NCBI RefSeq assembly: GCF_000372725.1
Contig: NW_005200881.1
Coordinates: 106,112-170,111 of the forward strand
Reading direction: 5' to 3'
Source: Emiliania huxleyi CCMP1516
Lineage: Eukaryota; Haptophyta; Isochrysidales; Noelaerhabdaceae
DNA length: 64,000 nucleotides
The notes under the pieces are model-generated. The model saw only the letters and a program-made list of their open reading frames with translations, did not search any database and was not told where the DNA came from. Position numbers and translations under genes: made by a program. The stretch's first letter is position 1, and each line of letters opens with the position of its first letter. Positions 55,659 through 64,000 of the stretch are shown here, one piece after another.

Positions 55659-57776
55659 ATGCTCCAGTTTCAGCGCGACCGGGACGCGGCGGGCGGCGGC
55701 GTTGTGCTGCGCAGCGTTGCCGACGCCGCGCTGAACGATGCGGCGGCGACGCCCGGCCTGCGGCGAGCAGACGCAAAGGCACATGTCCTGCGTTCCATCG
55801 ACCGGCTGCTTTCGGACGAGGCGCGGACTGCGGCCCTCGAGTCGGCGGCCGATGCTGCCACCGCGGGTGGGCGCTGCAGCGCTCTCGTGCTCGGCGCCGG
55901 CTCGCTCCTGCCGGCGCTGCTGCTCGCTCGGCGCGGCGCGGCCGTCTGCGTCGTCGAGGCGAGCCCTCTCCTCGCCGACGTCGTGCGCGCGGCGGCAGTG
56001 GAGAACGGCGTCCGCCTCGCCGTCCTCTCCTCCCTCGCCTCGGCCTCCGCCGCCTACCGCCAGCCCGGCGTCTCGCCGCCAACTCTGCTCGTGTCGGAGG
56101 CGGTGGACGACGGCCTTCTCGCCGACGGAGTGCTGCCGTCGCTGAGGGCCGCTCGCGCCCTCCTCGCCAGCAGTCGCGGCGGCGGCGGCGACGCAGTGGC
56201 GGTGCTGCCTCGCGCCGCGAGCGTCGAGGCGTCGCTGCTACAGCTCGGCTTCAGCGGCGTGCCTGGCTTCGGGCTCGACGGCGTCGACATAGACCTGCGC
56301 CACTTCGACGCGTTGCGGCCGCGGGGAGTGCGGGCGCGGCTGCCGCCCGGCTACTGGCCCGTGAGGCTCAGCGAGTGGAAGCAGCCGCACCGTCGGCTGA
56401 GCGACCCTCTCCCTGTCTGCCGGGTCGACTTTGAGCAGGCGACCGCGCCGGGCACGCCGCCCGGCGCGGGCGGCGCGGGCGGTGTCGGAGGGCCCGAGTC
56501 CACTGTCCGTGTCGAGGTGGTCGAGGACGGGCTCCTCAACGCCGTCTGCTACTGGTTCACTCTGGACCTCGGCGGCGGCGGCCAAGTCTCGTCTGCGCCG
56601 CCGAAGAGGCGAGACCGGCCGGGCTCGTGGCGTGCCGGCTGGAGGCAGGCGGCGGTCTACCTCGAGGAGCCGCTGCACGTGGTGCGGGGCGAGAGCGTGC
56701 GGCTTGCTTGGCGCGTGAGCGACGAGGGCATCCGCTTCTCGGCGAGGCGGGAGGAGTCTGCCTCCTCCCCCCCTCCTCCGCCTCCTCCGCCGCCGCCGCA
56801 GCAGTTGGCCGTCACGGCGGCGCTCCCCTGCGCGGCGTACCACTTCGCGATGATGGCTGACACGGCGCGGAACGCGGCGTACCGCGCGGCGGTGACGCGG
56901 GCGGTGGAGAGGGCGGCAGCGCGGCGCGGCCCTGCCGGCTGCCGCGTGCTCGACTTGGGCTGCGGCGCCGGGCTCTTGTCGACCATCGCCGCGCGGGCAG
57001 GGGCGGCGCACGTCGATGCCGTAGAGATGAACGACGTGCTGGCGGCGACGGCGGCCGCCACTCTCTCCTCCTCGAGGGTGGGCTCCTTCACGGTGCACCA
57101 TTGCGTCTCGACTGAGCTCGCCGTCGGAGGGGGCGGCGGAGGTGGAGGAGGGGCGGGACGCGGCGGCGCACGCTGCCTCGCCGCGCCGGCCGACCTGCTC
57201 GTCAGCGAGACGCTGGACACGTCCTTGATCGGAGAAGGGGCGCTACACTCGCTCCGCCACGCGGCGCAACACCTCTGCCGCCGCGGCGCGCAAGTCATCC
57301 CCGCCGCCGCCACCGTCTACGTGTCGGTGGCTCACCTCGAGCCGCCGGAGACGGCAGGTTTGCGGTTCGGCTGCTTGGACGCGCTGCGCGAGGGGTACAC
57401 GCCTCTTAGGCTGCACACCGTCGCCCACGCTCTCCTCGCCGCGCCGCGCGAGGCGATGCGGATCGAGTTTGGCTGCGCCGAGAGCAGCGCCGGGCCGACC
57501 GCAGCAACGCGACTGACGGCGACGAGGGCGGGGTTATGCAACGCCGTGGTGTGGTGGTTTGACCTTCATCTCGACGAGGAGACGACCATCTCGGCGGCGC
57601 CGGGCTGCGCGGTGAGGACGTGGAAGCAGAACGTCACCTATCTCGGCACTCCGCTGACGCTTGAGCGAGGCGACGGCCTCGAGGTGACCCTCCTCAACGA
57701 TGGCGACGACAACTTGCACGTCATGGGGGTCGAGCGTGTTCAAGGGTCAAGGAAGGAAGAGAACTACGCAAGATAG
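55659..57776 (+). CDS. PRMT7-like protein arginine methyltransferase, two modules
   Basis: An intronless frame of 705 residues from ATG 55659 (MLQFQRDRDAAGGGVVLRS). Module 1: CSALVLGAGSLLPALLLARR (weak AdoMet motif I), PTLLVSEAVDDGLLADGVLP. Module 2: ALPCAAYHFAMMADTARNAA (the YHF.MM.D..RN entry helix), CRVLDLGCGAGLLSTIAARA, HVDAVEMND and the double-E loop DLLVSETLDTSLIGEGALHS. The DT.LIGEGALPS-type loop and duplicated core are PRMT7/PRMT9 traits, so monomethylation of arginine is the likely activity. Here only the second module keeps a full entry helix and motif I, whereas module 1 lacks the YH...D..RN helix, so the C-terminal module may be the active one. Poly-Gly and poly-Pro runs interrupt both. 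Confidence 0.8.
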   Translation: MLQFQRDRDAAGGGVVLRSVADAALNDAAATPGLRRADAKAHVLRSIDRLLSDEARTAALESAADAATAGGRCSALVLGAGSLLPALLLARRGAAVCVVEASPLLADVVRAAAVENGVRLAVLSSLASASAAYRQPGVSPPTLLVSEAVDDGLLADGVLPSLRAARALLASSRGGGGDAVAVLPRAASVEASLLQLGFSGVPGFGLDGVDIDLRHFDALRPRGVRARLPPGYWPVRLSEWKQPHRRLSDPLPVCRVDFEQATAPGTPPGAGGAGGVGGPESTVRVEVVEDGLLNAVCYWFTLDLGGGGQVSSAPPKRRDRPGSWRAGWRQAAVYLEEPLHVVRGESVRLAWRVSDEGIRFSARREESASSPPPPPPPPPPQQLAVTAALPCAAYHFAMMADTARNAAYRAAVTRAVERAAARRGPAGCRVLDLGCGAGLLSTIAARAGAAHVDAVEMNDVLAATAAATLSSSRVGSFTVHHCVSTELAVGGGGGGGGGAGRGGARCLAAPADLLVSETLDTSLIGEGALHSLRHAAQHLCRRGAQVIPAAATVYVSVAHLEPPETAGLRFGCLDALREGYTPLRLHTVAHALLAAPREAMRIEFGCAESSAGPTAATRLTATRAGLCNAVVWWFDLHLDEETTISAAPGCAVRTWKQNVTYLGTPLTLERGDGLEVTLLNDGDDNLHVMGVERVQGSRKEENYAR

Positions 57777-57931
57777 TGCGTTTATGTCCTGTAGTTGTAG
57801 CCCCTATAAATTTTGTGCTGTGGTCACGCAAAATTCTCCTGTCTCAAAAAGGTACACCATGCGGTAATGACAAAATACGCGCAGCACTAAGCAGGCGGCA
57901 GGCAAGCACAACGCGGACCGACTACACTCCG

Positions 57932-60900
57932 CTACACATACGACGCGACCTTCTCAGGGGGAGTCCGTCGCCTCCACTTTAGCCGTGGCTTGGGCGCCGA
58001 GCCCGGAGCGTGTTCTGAAGATCGCGTTGGTGAATTGCCGATCTCGCCGTCGCCATCCATGTCGATGCGCGTGAGGCTCTCGGCGAGCGCGGTGAGGCTG
58101 CCGATCACGCCCGAGTTGTGCCGCTCGATCCTGCGGCAGATGAGATCGAGGTTGTTGAGGACCAGCCGTACAGCCACCGCCGCGTGCGGCTCGTCGAGGA
58201 GCGGCGTGGCGATCGGCCGGTAGATGCCCGCGGACACCAGCTCGGCGGGGGTGCGGCGGATGATCTCGTCAAAGCTGACCGCCTCCGGCACCGACCGCTG
58301 CTCGTGCACCAGCACCATGGGGATGCCGTCGTCGAGAGCCCTCCTGACCAGGCGGACGAGCCCCTCGCTCGCGGCGCCGTCCTTGCTCCTGTCGGGCAGG
58401 CCGGCGCCGCCAAACGTGGCGCCGTCGAGGTAGAGCAGCAGCGCGGCGGAGGAGCGCATTTGCTCCGCGTCGGCAGTTGCGCGCAGCTGCTGCTCGCTCG
58501 CCCTCTCGAGGCGCGCCACCAGCTCGGCCGCCCCCTCGTTGTCGCGGGAGTAGCAGAGGTGCCACGTGCGCTTGGTGGCGAGCTGCGGCGGCGGCGAGCG
58601 GCACAGGTCGCCGGGCAAGAAGATGGGCCTCTCCGCGCCGGGCGCCTTCCACGCGCGAAGCAGCTCGGCGATGAGCAGCCGCATCGAGCACATCTGGAAG
58701 GGCCTCAGCCGGTGCCACGTCACCAGCGGCGCGGAAAAGACCTTCGCCCGCAGCTCCGCGGGGCAGGCGGACCGGTGCACCTCGAGGGGGACGCCTCCGT
58801 GCGTCGGGTCGGTCTCGAGGACGAGGAGGAGGGGCTTGCTCCGCGCGACGGCGGCGTGGAGCTCCCGCAGGCAGTTGGCGCTCTGGGACGAGGGGAGAGA
58901 GGGTTGAGGGGCGTGCGAGGGGGGAGGTGGGGGGCGGAGGGCGGTGCGCACTCCAAAGTAGTCCGACCTCGCCCCTCCGGGTGGCGAGGAGGGACAGGAG
59001 CGGGCGGGCGTGGAGCCAGTCAGTAGCACAATCACAACCTCCGAGTTGCCGACGTGCTCCTCCAGCCGCGCGGTGTCGTCCAGGTTGTCCACGTCCAAGA
59101 AGGGCTGGATGTTTTGGACGTACCTCTGCAGCTGCCCCTTGAGCGCACGCGCCTGGTCCTGCCCGCTCGACCACACGTGGGAGAGGAAGCAGTGGTACCG
59201 CTCCTCAGGCAGTCCGACGGCAGACACCACCCGCGGCCTTTGCCGCTTCGGCAGGCTCCTCACGCCCCTCGCGGCAGGCGAGGCGTTTCCAGAGCCCGGC
59301 CGCGAGTCGCCCACGTCGGTGCCGCGGAACGACAAGCTCGACCGCACCCGGAGGATGGACTCTGTCAGCTGCGCGCGCAGGGCTGTGGCGCCACGGTGCT
59401 CCTCCGGCAGCGGCTCCCACCTCGCAAACTCTCTTTCCGCCTCCTCGATGATACCCTTCAGCCGGCTCCGCCGCCGCCGCTGCACCACACAGCAGAGCAC
59501 TCCGATTAGCAGCAGCACGGCGAAGGTTGCCGCAAGCGACGCCGGCAGGAGGGCGCTGGTGGGCGGCGACGACTTCGCCGTGCAGTAGCCGTGCGCCTCC
59601 CCTGCGAAGAGTCGGCATTCTGGCTTCTCGACGTCGGTGCAAGGGAAGTGCTCCGCGTGGCAGAGGGTCTCCTCCTTGGTGGCGGCGAGGAAGAAGGCTC
59701 TGAAGCCGCGGTACGGCCGCGGGTTGTTGATGTCCGTGTCGAATCTCAGCGTGAAGGGCGGCGGGCCATCCAGGGCGATCGCCTCGCCCATCGTCGGGCG
59801 GTTGGCATTCGAAGTCGAAGAGAAGGTGTCGAGGATGGTGCCGTTGCCGTCCAGCACCCGCACCGCGTCTGTGGTGGACGAGCGGATCCCCAGATCTGGG
59901 TTCGTCACTTGGGGCTCCTCGAGTTCGAAGAGCGAAAAGTTGAGCCGGAGGCCGGTGACGCTCAGCGGGGGGTCCAGCGACTCAATCGTCGTAGGCATGG
60001 CCAGCTCCCAGCGGCACGCCACCGAGGAGAGGTAGTCGTCCTGGCTGTCGTCGATGGCCTGGAGCATGCCGGCGACCGCGCCTTCGATAGTGCTCAGGCC
60101 GACGCACTTCTCAAACGAGCACGTGGGCCCGTATGCCCCGACGTCACAACGGCACTCGCCGTCTCTGCAGCTCCCTCGGCCAGAGCAGTCCGCGTCCGTC
60201 TCGCACGCGGCCTGCTGGGCCGACCACGCCAGCTCGAAGCCGCTGCCGCTCCAGACGCCGTCGCTGGTGAAGGCAACGAATGCAGGCGTCCGGACGGCGA
60301 GGGTGGCGGCGGGGGAAGAGCCGAAGGTTGAGAAGAGGAAATCGTCGGATGTCGCGGAGGCGGAGAAGGAGGCGGGGATGACGCCGCCCTCATAGACGCG
60401 GACCTCGTCGAATCCGAGCTCGAGACGGATGCTCGAGAGGTTGAGCGCGACGAAGGGTGCGCCGCCGCCAGTCAGCAGCCACCCGCACCTCGAGTAGGCG
60501 TCGTACCTCCCCACCGCTGTCGCACGCACCGCGCCCTCCGCCTCGGAACGTGTCACCACGCCGTTGCACGTCTCGAGCTCGCACGATGAGCCAGCGTAGC
60601 CCGCGTCGCAGCGGCAGCCGCAACTGCCGCCAGCCGAGTCGGCTACGCCGTGCGGCCCGCAGCTGGGGCAGTCCGACGCGTCGCCCTCGAGGCTGACCGA
60701 CGCGCGGAAGCCGACCGCGGTGTAGTTGCCCAGCTGCATCTCGTCGTGGCCGTCTGTGCTCCACCGCAGGAACATTGCGAGAAAGGCGCCGGCCTCGGGG
60801 AGCGACACGTCGAGGTCCCGATCGGCTGTAAGCGCCGTGCCGACTGCGGCGGCGCCCGCGAGGGTGGTGCTGTTCGCACACGCGCGCACCGTCGCGTTCG

Positions 60901-62401
60901 GCGGCGAGGCGCGCCCTGTGAAGGAGGAGATTAGCAGGCCGGAGGAGGAGAAGACCTCGAGGACGTCGTGCGGCGGCTCCGACGACAGGAAGGGGAGGCG
61001 GAGCTCCACGCACTGAGTCGGCTCCTCCACCGCCACCGCCCAGACGCACGACTCGTCCGTCCGGTACGCGCCACCTCCGCCGCCGGCGTGGGGCGGGGGC
61101 CAGTGCGGCGCCAGGACGGGCGCGTGGGACGCGTTGACCACCTCGACCGCCCAGCCCGCGCACGGGGTCAAGACACTCTCTTGCTGGAGAGGCGCGAGGG
61201 GGGAGGCGCGAGGCCCGTCGCTGTCGAAGCCCGAGGCGGCGCCAGCGGCGAGGGCAGCCTCGAGGAAGGAGGCGTTGAAGTACGTGGCGTAGACGGAGGC
61301 TCGTCGGGCTGCTGGCTCGCCTGGCCGGCGATCGAGCTCGTCCGTGCCGCTGGCGTTCGGGATGGAGGCGAGGACCTTTTGCGAGAACATGAAGTCCGCC
61401 TGCTTCTCGATCTGCGCCGCCAAATAGCTCTGCTCCTCCAGCTGCTGCTCTGCGGTCGGGTACTCGAACTTGGCCACGCGATCCGCCACCCGGGCGAGGG
61501 TGACATTGCTGTCGTAGCCCGGCGCCTCGAGGGCCACAAAAGCGGAGACGAGGGAGTTGTACTCCCCACCCGGCCCCGCCGCCCAGCGGCCGCGCTCCGA
61601 AGCGAGCCTGTAGTCGGCGTTCGCGCGCACTATTCCCGCCGCCAGCCTCTCCACGAGCGCCTCGTTCCTGGACAGAAAGGCGTTGCGGACCGCGAGCACG
61701 TTGAGGGTCTCGTATCCCCAGAGGGCGAGCATCTCCGCGGTGATCATCTCGTGCGCCGGCTCGGGCTGGCAGCCGGAGGGATGGCTCCCGCCCCAGTCCG
61801 CCGAGGTGAGGTTGACGAGAGTGTTGCCCCAGACAGCGCCGCCGTCGATCCGACCGGCGCTCCAAGCCGCCTCGATCTCGGTCGGCGAGATTGTGACGAC
61901 GGTCACCCGGTCGGCGGCGGCAGCGGCACCGGCGGAAGGCAGCTCGGCCGTCTCGACATGATCGAGACCCGCCTCGTCAAGCGCCGCGAGGAGGATGTAG
62001 TGGGTGGTCGAGTACCTTGGTGTAGCGATGGTTGTGCCGCGCAGGTCCTGTGGGCCATGCAGCGCGCACCGCACCACCAGCGCCTGCGCCGTGCCCTTGT
62101 TGTGCAGCACGGCCACCGCTGTGAGCGCCGCGCCGCGCGCAACCGCAGTGGCGTAGGGCGTCGAGCCGAGCATCGCCACGTCGAGTTCGCCAGAGTCGAG
62201 GTGAGCGACCGCCCGGCCGCCCGAGAGCTGGCGGTAGTAGACCCAACACACCTCGTCGTCGTCGAGCCACTGCGACGGAGCCAGCGCAGCGTACGGGTTT
62301 GCCTCGTCGAAGGTGCCGAAGCGAATGTGTTTACTGCACTCCGAGGAGGCTGGACGAAGAAGGGCCGCTGCTGCGAGCGCAGCCGCCGCCAGGCGCCGCA
62401 T
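57932..62401 (-). CDS. Single-pass receptor: TauA-like binding protein + CUB/EGF + TM + TIR
   Basis: From ATG 62401 to stop 57932, with a phase-0 GT-AG intron 58952-58883; a second very short GC-AG intron at 59016-58976 is possible. About 1,450 residues. In order: signal peptide MRRLAAAALAAAALLRPASS; a periplasmic-binding-protein domain of TauA type (about 62340-61300: VAMLGSTPYATAVARGAALT, LRGTTIATPRYSTTHYILLA, TISPTEIEAAWSAGRIDGGA, AEMLALWGYETLNVLAVRNA); CUB 1; an EGF module (CGCRCDAGYAGSSCE); CUB 2; EGF (CSGRGSCRDGECRCDVG); CUB 3; a TM helix (AATFAVLLLIGVLCCVV) with a basic stop-transfer; a linker; TIR; a second TIR-like domain; and an EF-hand-like loop (DMDGDGEIG) near the C-terminus. Many NxS/T sites support an extracellular location for the binding domain. 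In bacteria TauA binds taurine, so sulfonate sensing is inferred, not shown. Confidence 0.85.
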   Translation of the reverse strand: MRRLAAAALAAAALLRPASSECSKHIRFGTFDEANPYAALAPSQWLDDDEVCWVYYRQLSGGRAVAHLDSGELDVAMLGSTPYATAVARGAALTAVAVLHNKGTAQALVVRCALHGPQDLRGTTIATPRYSTTHYILLAALDEAGLDHVETAELPSAGAAAAADRVTVVTISPTEIEAAWSAGRIDGGAVWGNTLVNLTSADWGGSHPSGCQPEPAHEMITAEMLALWGYETLNVLAVRNAFLSRNEALVERLAAGIVRANADYRLASERGRWAAGPGGEYNSLVSAFVALEAPGYDSNVTLARVADRVAKFEYPTAEQQLEEQSYLAAQIEKQADFMFSQKVLASIPNASGTDELDRRPGEPAARRASVYATYFNASFLEAALAAGAASGFDSDGPRASPLAPLQQESVLTPCAGWAVEVVNASHAPVLAPHWPPPHAGGGGGAYRTDESCVWAVAVEEPTQCVELRLPFLSSEPPHDVLEVFSSSGLLISSFTGRASPPNATVRACANSTTLAGAAAVGTALTADRDLDVSLPEAGAFLAMFLRWSTDGHDEMQLGNYTAVGFRASVSLEGDASDCPSCGPHGVADSAGGSCGCRCDAGYAGSSCELETCNGVVTRSEAEGAVRATAVGRYDAYSRCGWLLTGGGAPFVALNLSSIRLELGFDEVRVYEGGVIPASFSASATSDDFLFSTFGSSPAATLAVRTPAFVAFTSDGVWSGSGFELAWSAQQAACETDADCSGRGSCRDGECRCDVGAYGPTCSFEKCVGLSTIEGAVAGMLQAIDDSQDDYLSSVACRWELAMPTTIESLDPPLSVTGLRLNFSLFELEEPQVTNPDLGIRSSTTDAVRVLDGNGTILDTFSSTSNANRPTMGEAIALDGPPPFTLRFDTDINNPRPYRGFRAFFLAATKEETLCHAEHFPCTDVEKPECRLFAGEAHGYCTAKSSPPTSALLPASLAATFAVLLLIGVLCCVVQRRRRSRLKGIIEEAEREFARWEPLPEEHRGATALRAQLTESILRVRSSLSFRGTDVGDSRPGSGNASPAARGVRSLPKRQRPRVVSAVGLPEERYHCFLSHVWSSGQDQARALKGQLQRYVQNIQPFLDVDNLDDTARLEEHVGNSEVVIVLLTGSTPARSCPSSPPGGARSDYFGVRTALRPPPPPSHAPQPSLPSSQSANCLRELHAAVARSKPLLLVLETDPTHGGVPLEVHRSACPAELRAKVFSAPLVTWHRLRPFQMCSMRLLIAELLRAWKAPGAERPIFLPGDLCRSPPPQLATKRTWHLCYSRDNEGAAELVARLERASEQQLRATADAEQMRSSAALLLYLDGATFGGAGLPDRSKDGAASEGLVRLVRRALDDGIPMVLVHEQRSVPEAVSFDEIIRRTPAELVSAGIYRPIATPLLDEPHAAVAVRLVLNNLDLICRRIERHNSGVIGSLTALAESLTRIDMDGDGEIGNSPTRSSEHAPGSAPKPRLKWRRRTPPEKVASYV
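58130..59200 (-). other. TIR and TIR-like module of the TauA-type receptor
   Basis: TIR: RYHCFLSHVWSSGQDQARAL, IQPFLDVDNLDDTARLEEHV, EVVIVLLTG, SDYFG joined across intron 58952-58883 to SANCLRELHAAVARSKPLLL, with the putative catalytic glutamate in NCLREL. Second domain: TWHLCYSRDNEGAAELVARL, ALLLYLDGATFGG and VRLVRRALDDGIPMVLVHEQ. Both domains align by eye with the module at 41500-42585. Confidence 0.75.
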
Positions 62402-62559
62402 CCCTGAAGCAGCGAGAGAGAAGCGAGCGGCGGTCGTCGCCGAGGTAGGCTCGAGCGACGCAGCGAGAGGAGCGCGGCGGTAGAGGTCGCGCCCAACAAG
62501 GTGGGCGCAAAGAATTTTTCAAAAAAACCGATGCGGGCGCGGCGGCGGCGGGCCCTCGC

Positions 62560-62935
62560 GCCAGTCGCGCTCCCCCTCCCCTGACTCGCCGCCCGCAAAG
62601 CGCGCCACCTCCGCCGACTCCTCCGGCTACGACTCCGAGACGCCCGACGAGGTCCAGACGGAGGCGGTGCGCAGGGTGTGCGGCGCGCTCGGCATATAAG
62701 AGAGAGAGAGAGATTCTTCTTCTCTTCCCTCTTCGGCATAAGGGAGCGGTTCGACGCGGCGCTGGCGGCGGGCGAGCTGCCCGAGCTGGAATGGTTGAGG
62801 CCTCCATCCGTCTCATGCGGGGGTACATGCGCACGGGGAAGTGGCCCGAGCCCACCCTGCCCAGCCCTGAACCGGAGCGCGGCCGCTCGCGTAGTAGCTC
62901 ACACTGCCCCTCAGAGTGGTCGGAGGATTAGTGCC
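62560..62935 (+). CDS. Possible exon pair of a divergent + strand gene
   Basis: The + strand near 62560-62685 reads SRQSRSPSPDSPPAKRATSA then DSSGYDSETPDEVQTEAVRR and VCGA. After a candidate GC-AG intron (about 62685-62745, containing a ga microsatellite) it reads ERFDAALAAGELPELEWLRP. An alternative frame from ATG 62791 reads MVEASIRLMRGYMRTGKWPE. Both look protein-like, but no start codon fits the first exon and the 3' end is open, so this may be a gene remnant. Confidence 0.3.
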
Positions 62936-64000
62936 CCAAGAGCGAGGACCCCGAGGGGAGCACCAATAGGAGGCCCAGCCTTGCCCTCGTGCCGCCGAGT
63001 GTGTATCCTATGCGAGAGAGATCCCCTGTGCCCTGTGCCCAGCCCTCTCCACGCCGCGATGCGCCCCCTCCCCCTCGCCCTTGCAAAATCCTGCAAAGGT
63101 GGGGACGTGTCTGTCCTCGACCCAGCCCTAGCTTGGGATATCCGTTTTATTTATTTATTTATTGCACGCAAACTTCATTTTTTTTTCACGCCCCTCACTA
63201 GCCGAATAAAACTGGGGCAGCCGCGCCGCGGGGGCGCGAGGTTAACCGACTCGCTCTTTCTCTCGAGGTTCTCGAGGTGGATATCCTTTGGCCGCGTTGG
63301 GTAGCGAGGATTGGTGTAACCCGAGCCACGGAGGCGTGTTTTCTGACGGCCGACCGTCAGTGCACGGAGTTGCCCCTTCTCCGACTGCCCCGGCTAGTTC
63401 ACGAGTTTCGCGGGAGTGACCCCATGCGTCAAACCCGAGACCTAGCACGGGTGGGTTGGAGGGGGCTCGCTGCAAGGAAGGGCGGTGTAAGAAGCCGATC
63501 CCCGTAGCAGTGGCGGGAGTCATGGACGCGCAGGACCGCGCCGCGTGTGGACCGGTGGCGCTTCGGGTGGCGTAATCGGGCCGTCAGAGGCAGATACGTG
63601 GGTCGTGGCGCAGCGAGTGCGAATACATGCGATAATTCGCACGCACCGTGCCGAGGCAGCCGACCCGCGTGCACGATCGGAGCACCTCGAGGCGGCGCGA
63701 GAGGTGGTGTGTCGAGGTGCCGCGGCCCGCCGCTGCAGCGTGTCGAAACGGCGCTCTCGAAGGCGCCGCGGTGGCGGCCGAGCGCGCGGAAACGGCGAGA
63801 AAATTTGATGGCGTGCCGGCCGTGGGCCCGGACGAAGGCGCCGCCGGCTCGGATTGAGTCCAGTGGCATCAGGGGCGCCTCCAGCACTCAACACAGTAGC
63901 ACGCTGTTTCTGTGTTGGCCGCCGCTGACGCCCAGAGAGAGAGAGATTGTTGGTCTTCAAAAATCTCACGCCCAAATCCTATCTCGAGGTCTCGTTGGGT
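62936..64000. other. Right-edge region without a supported gene
   Basis: It includes a tttatttatttattt stretch (63147-63163) and the dispersed motif ggatatcctttggccgcgtt at about 63280 (also inverted near 25580). Several frames on both strands at 63430-63980 are Arg-rich and unconvincing. A gagagagagagat tract at 63933-63946 resembles the start of repeat R1. Confidence 0.4.

Noticed and set aside
63429-63975. Arg-rich frames on both strands at the right edge
   Set aside because: No domains, mutual overlap and no start/splice support.

Overview
This window looks like nuclear DNA of a high-GC eukaryotic microalga, most plausibly a haptophyte of the Emiliania/Gephyrocapsa or Chrysochromulina type. 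That placement is inference. It rests on intron-split genes, a two-part plastid-targeting leader with an ASAF motif on a chlorophyll-breakdown enzyme, chromatin and splicing-type proteins, and introns packed with simple repeats. About half of the introns I could phase use a GC donor instead of GT (roughly 22 of 42 counted by hand). I see no operons, rRNA, tRNA or CRISPR arrays.

Left part (1-17 kb): a Cys-rich orphan (-) running off the left edge; a small signal-peptide/TM orphan (+); an ANK-PHD-ePHD-SET chromatin protein (-); an ankyrin-repeat protein (+) whose proposed introns are all phase-0 GC-AG; an HTTM-like membrane protein (-); and a complete 8-exon malate/lactate dehydrogenase of the Ldh2 family (+). 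Two introns here (7612-7681 and 16310-16374) share one architecture: a 21-bp duplication of exon sequence surrounds an AT-rich 44-49 bp insert with short inverted ends that supplies the 3' splice site. They look like introner-type intron-generating elements.

Middle part (17-41 kb): small membrane and hypothetical proteins, at least three inverted-repeat DNA elements (19047-20401, 20855-21390, 36444-37973) and several short dispersed repeat families. Genes here are an orphan ORF, a glycosyltransferase-like protein, an MRN1/Nrd1-like multi-RRM protein (8 exons), an F-box/RCC1 protein, a 4-exon orphan, a plastid-type methyltransferase, an SGNH hydrolase and a YkuK/DUF458 RNase-H-like protein.

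Right part (41-64 kb): two very large membrane proteins on the minus strand carry the same unusual cytoplasmic module, a TIR domain followed by a second TIR-like domain. One (41159-52522) has glycosyltransferase-like, ShKT, FN2-like, PAN, beta-helix and many GCC2/GCC3 Cys-rich modules outside and a multipass membrane core. The other (57932-62401) is a single-pass receptor whose ectodomain starts with a TauA-like substrate-binding protein followed by CUB and EGF modules. Together they suggest an algal TIR receptor family that couples extracellular ligand recognition, possibly of a sulfonate in the second case, to an intracellular TIR. A red chlorophyll catabolite reductase and a PRMT7-like arginine methyltransferase lie between them.
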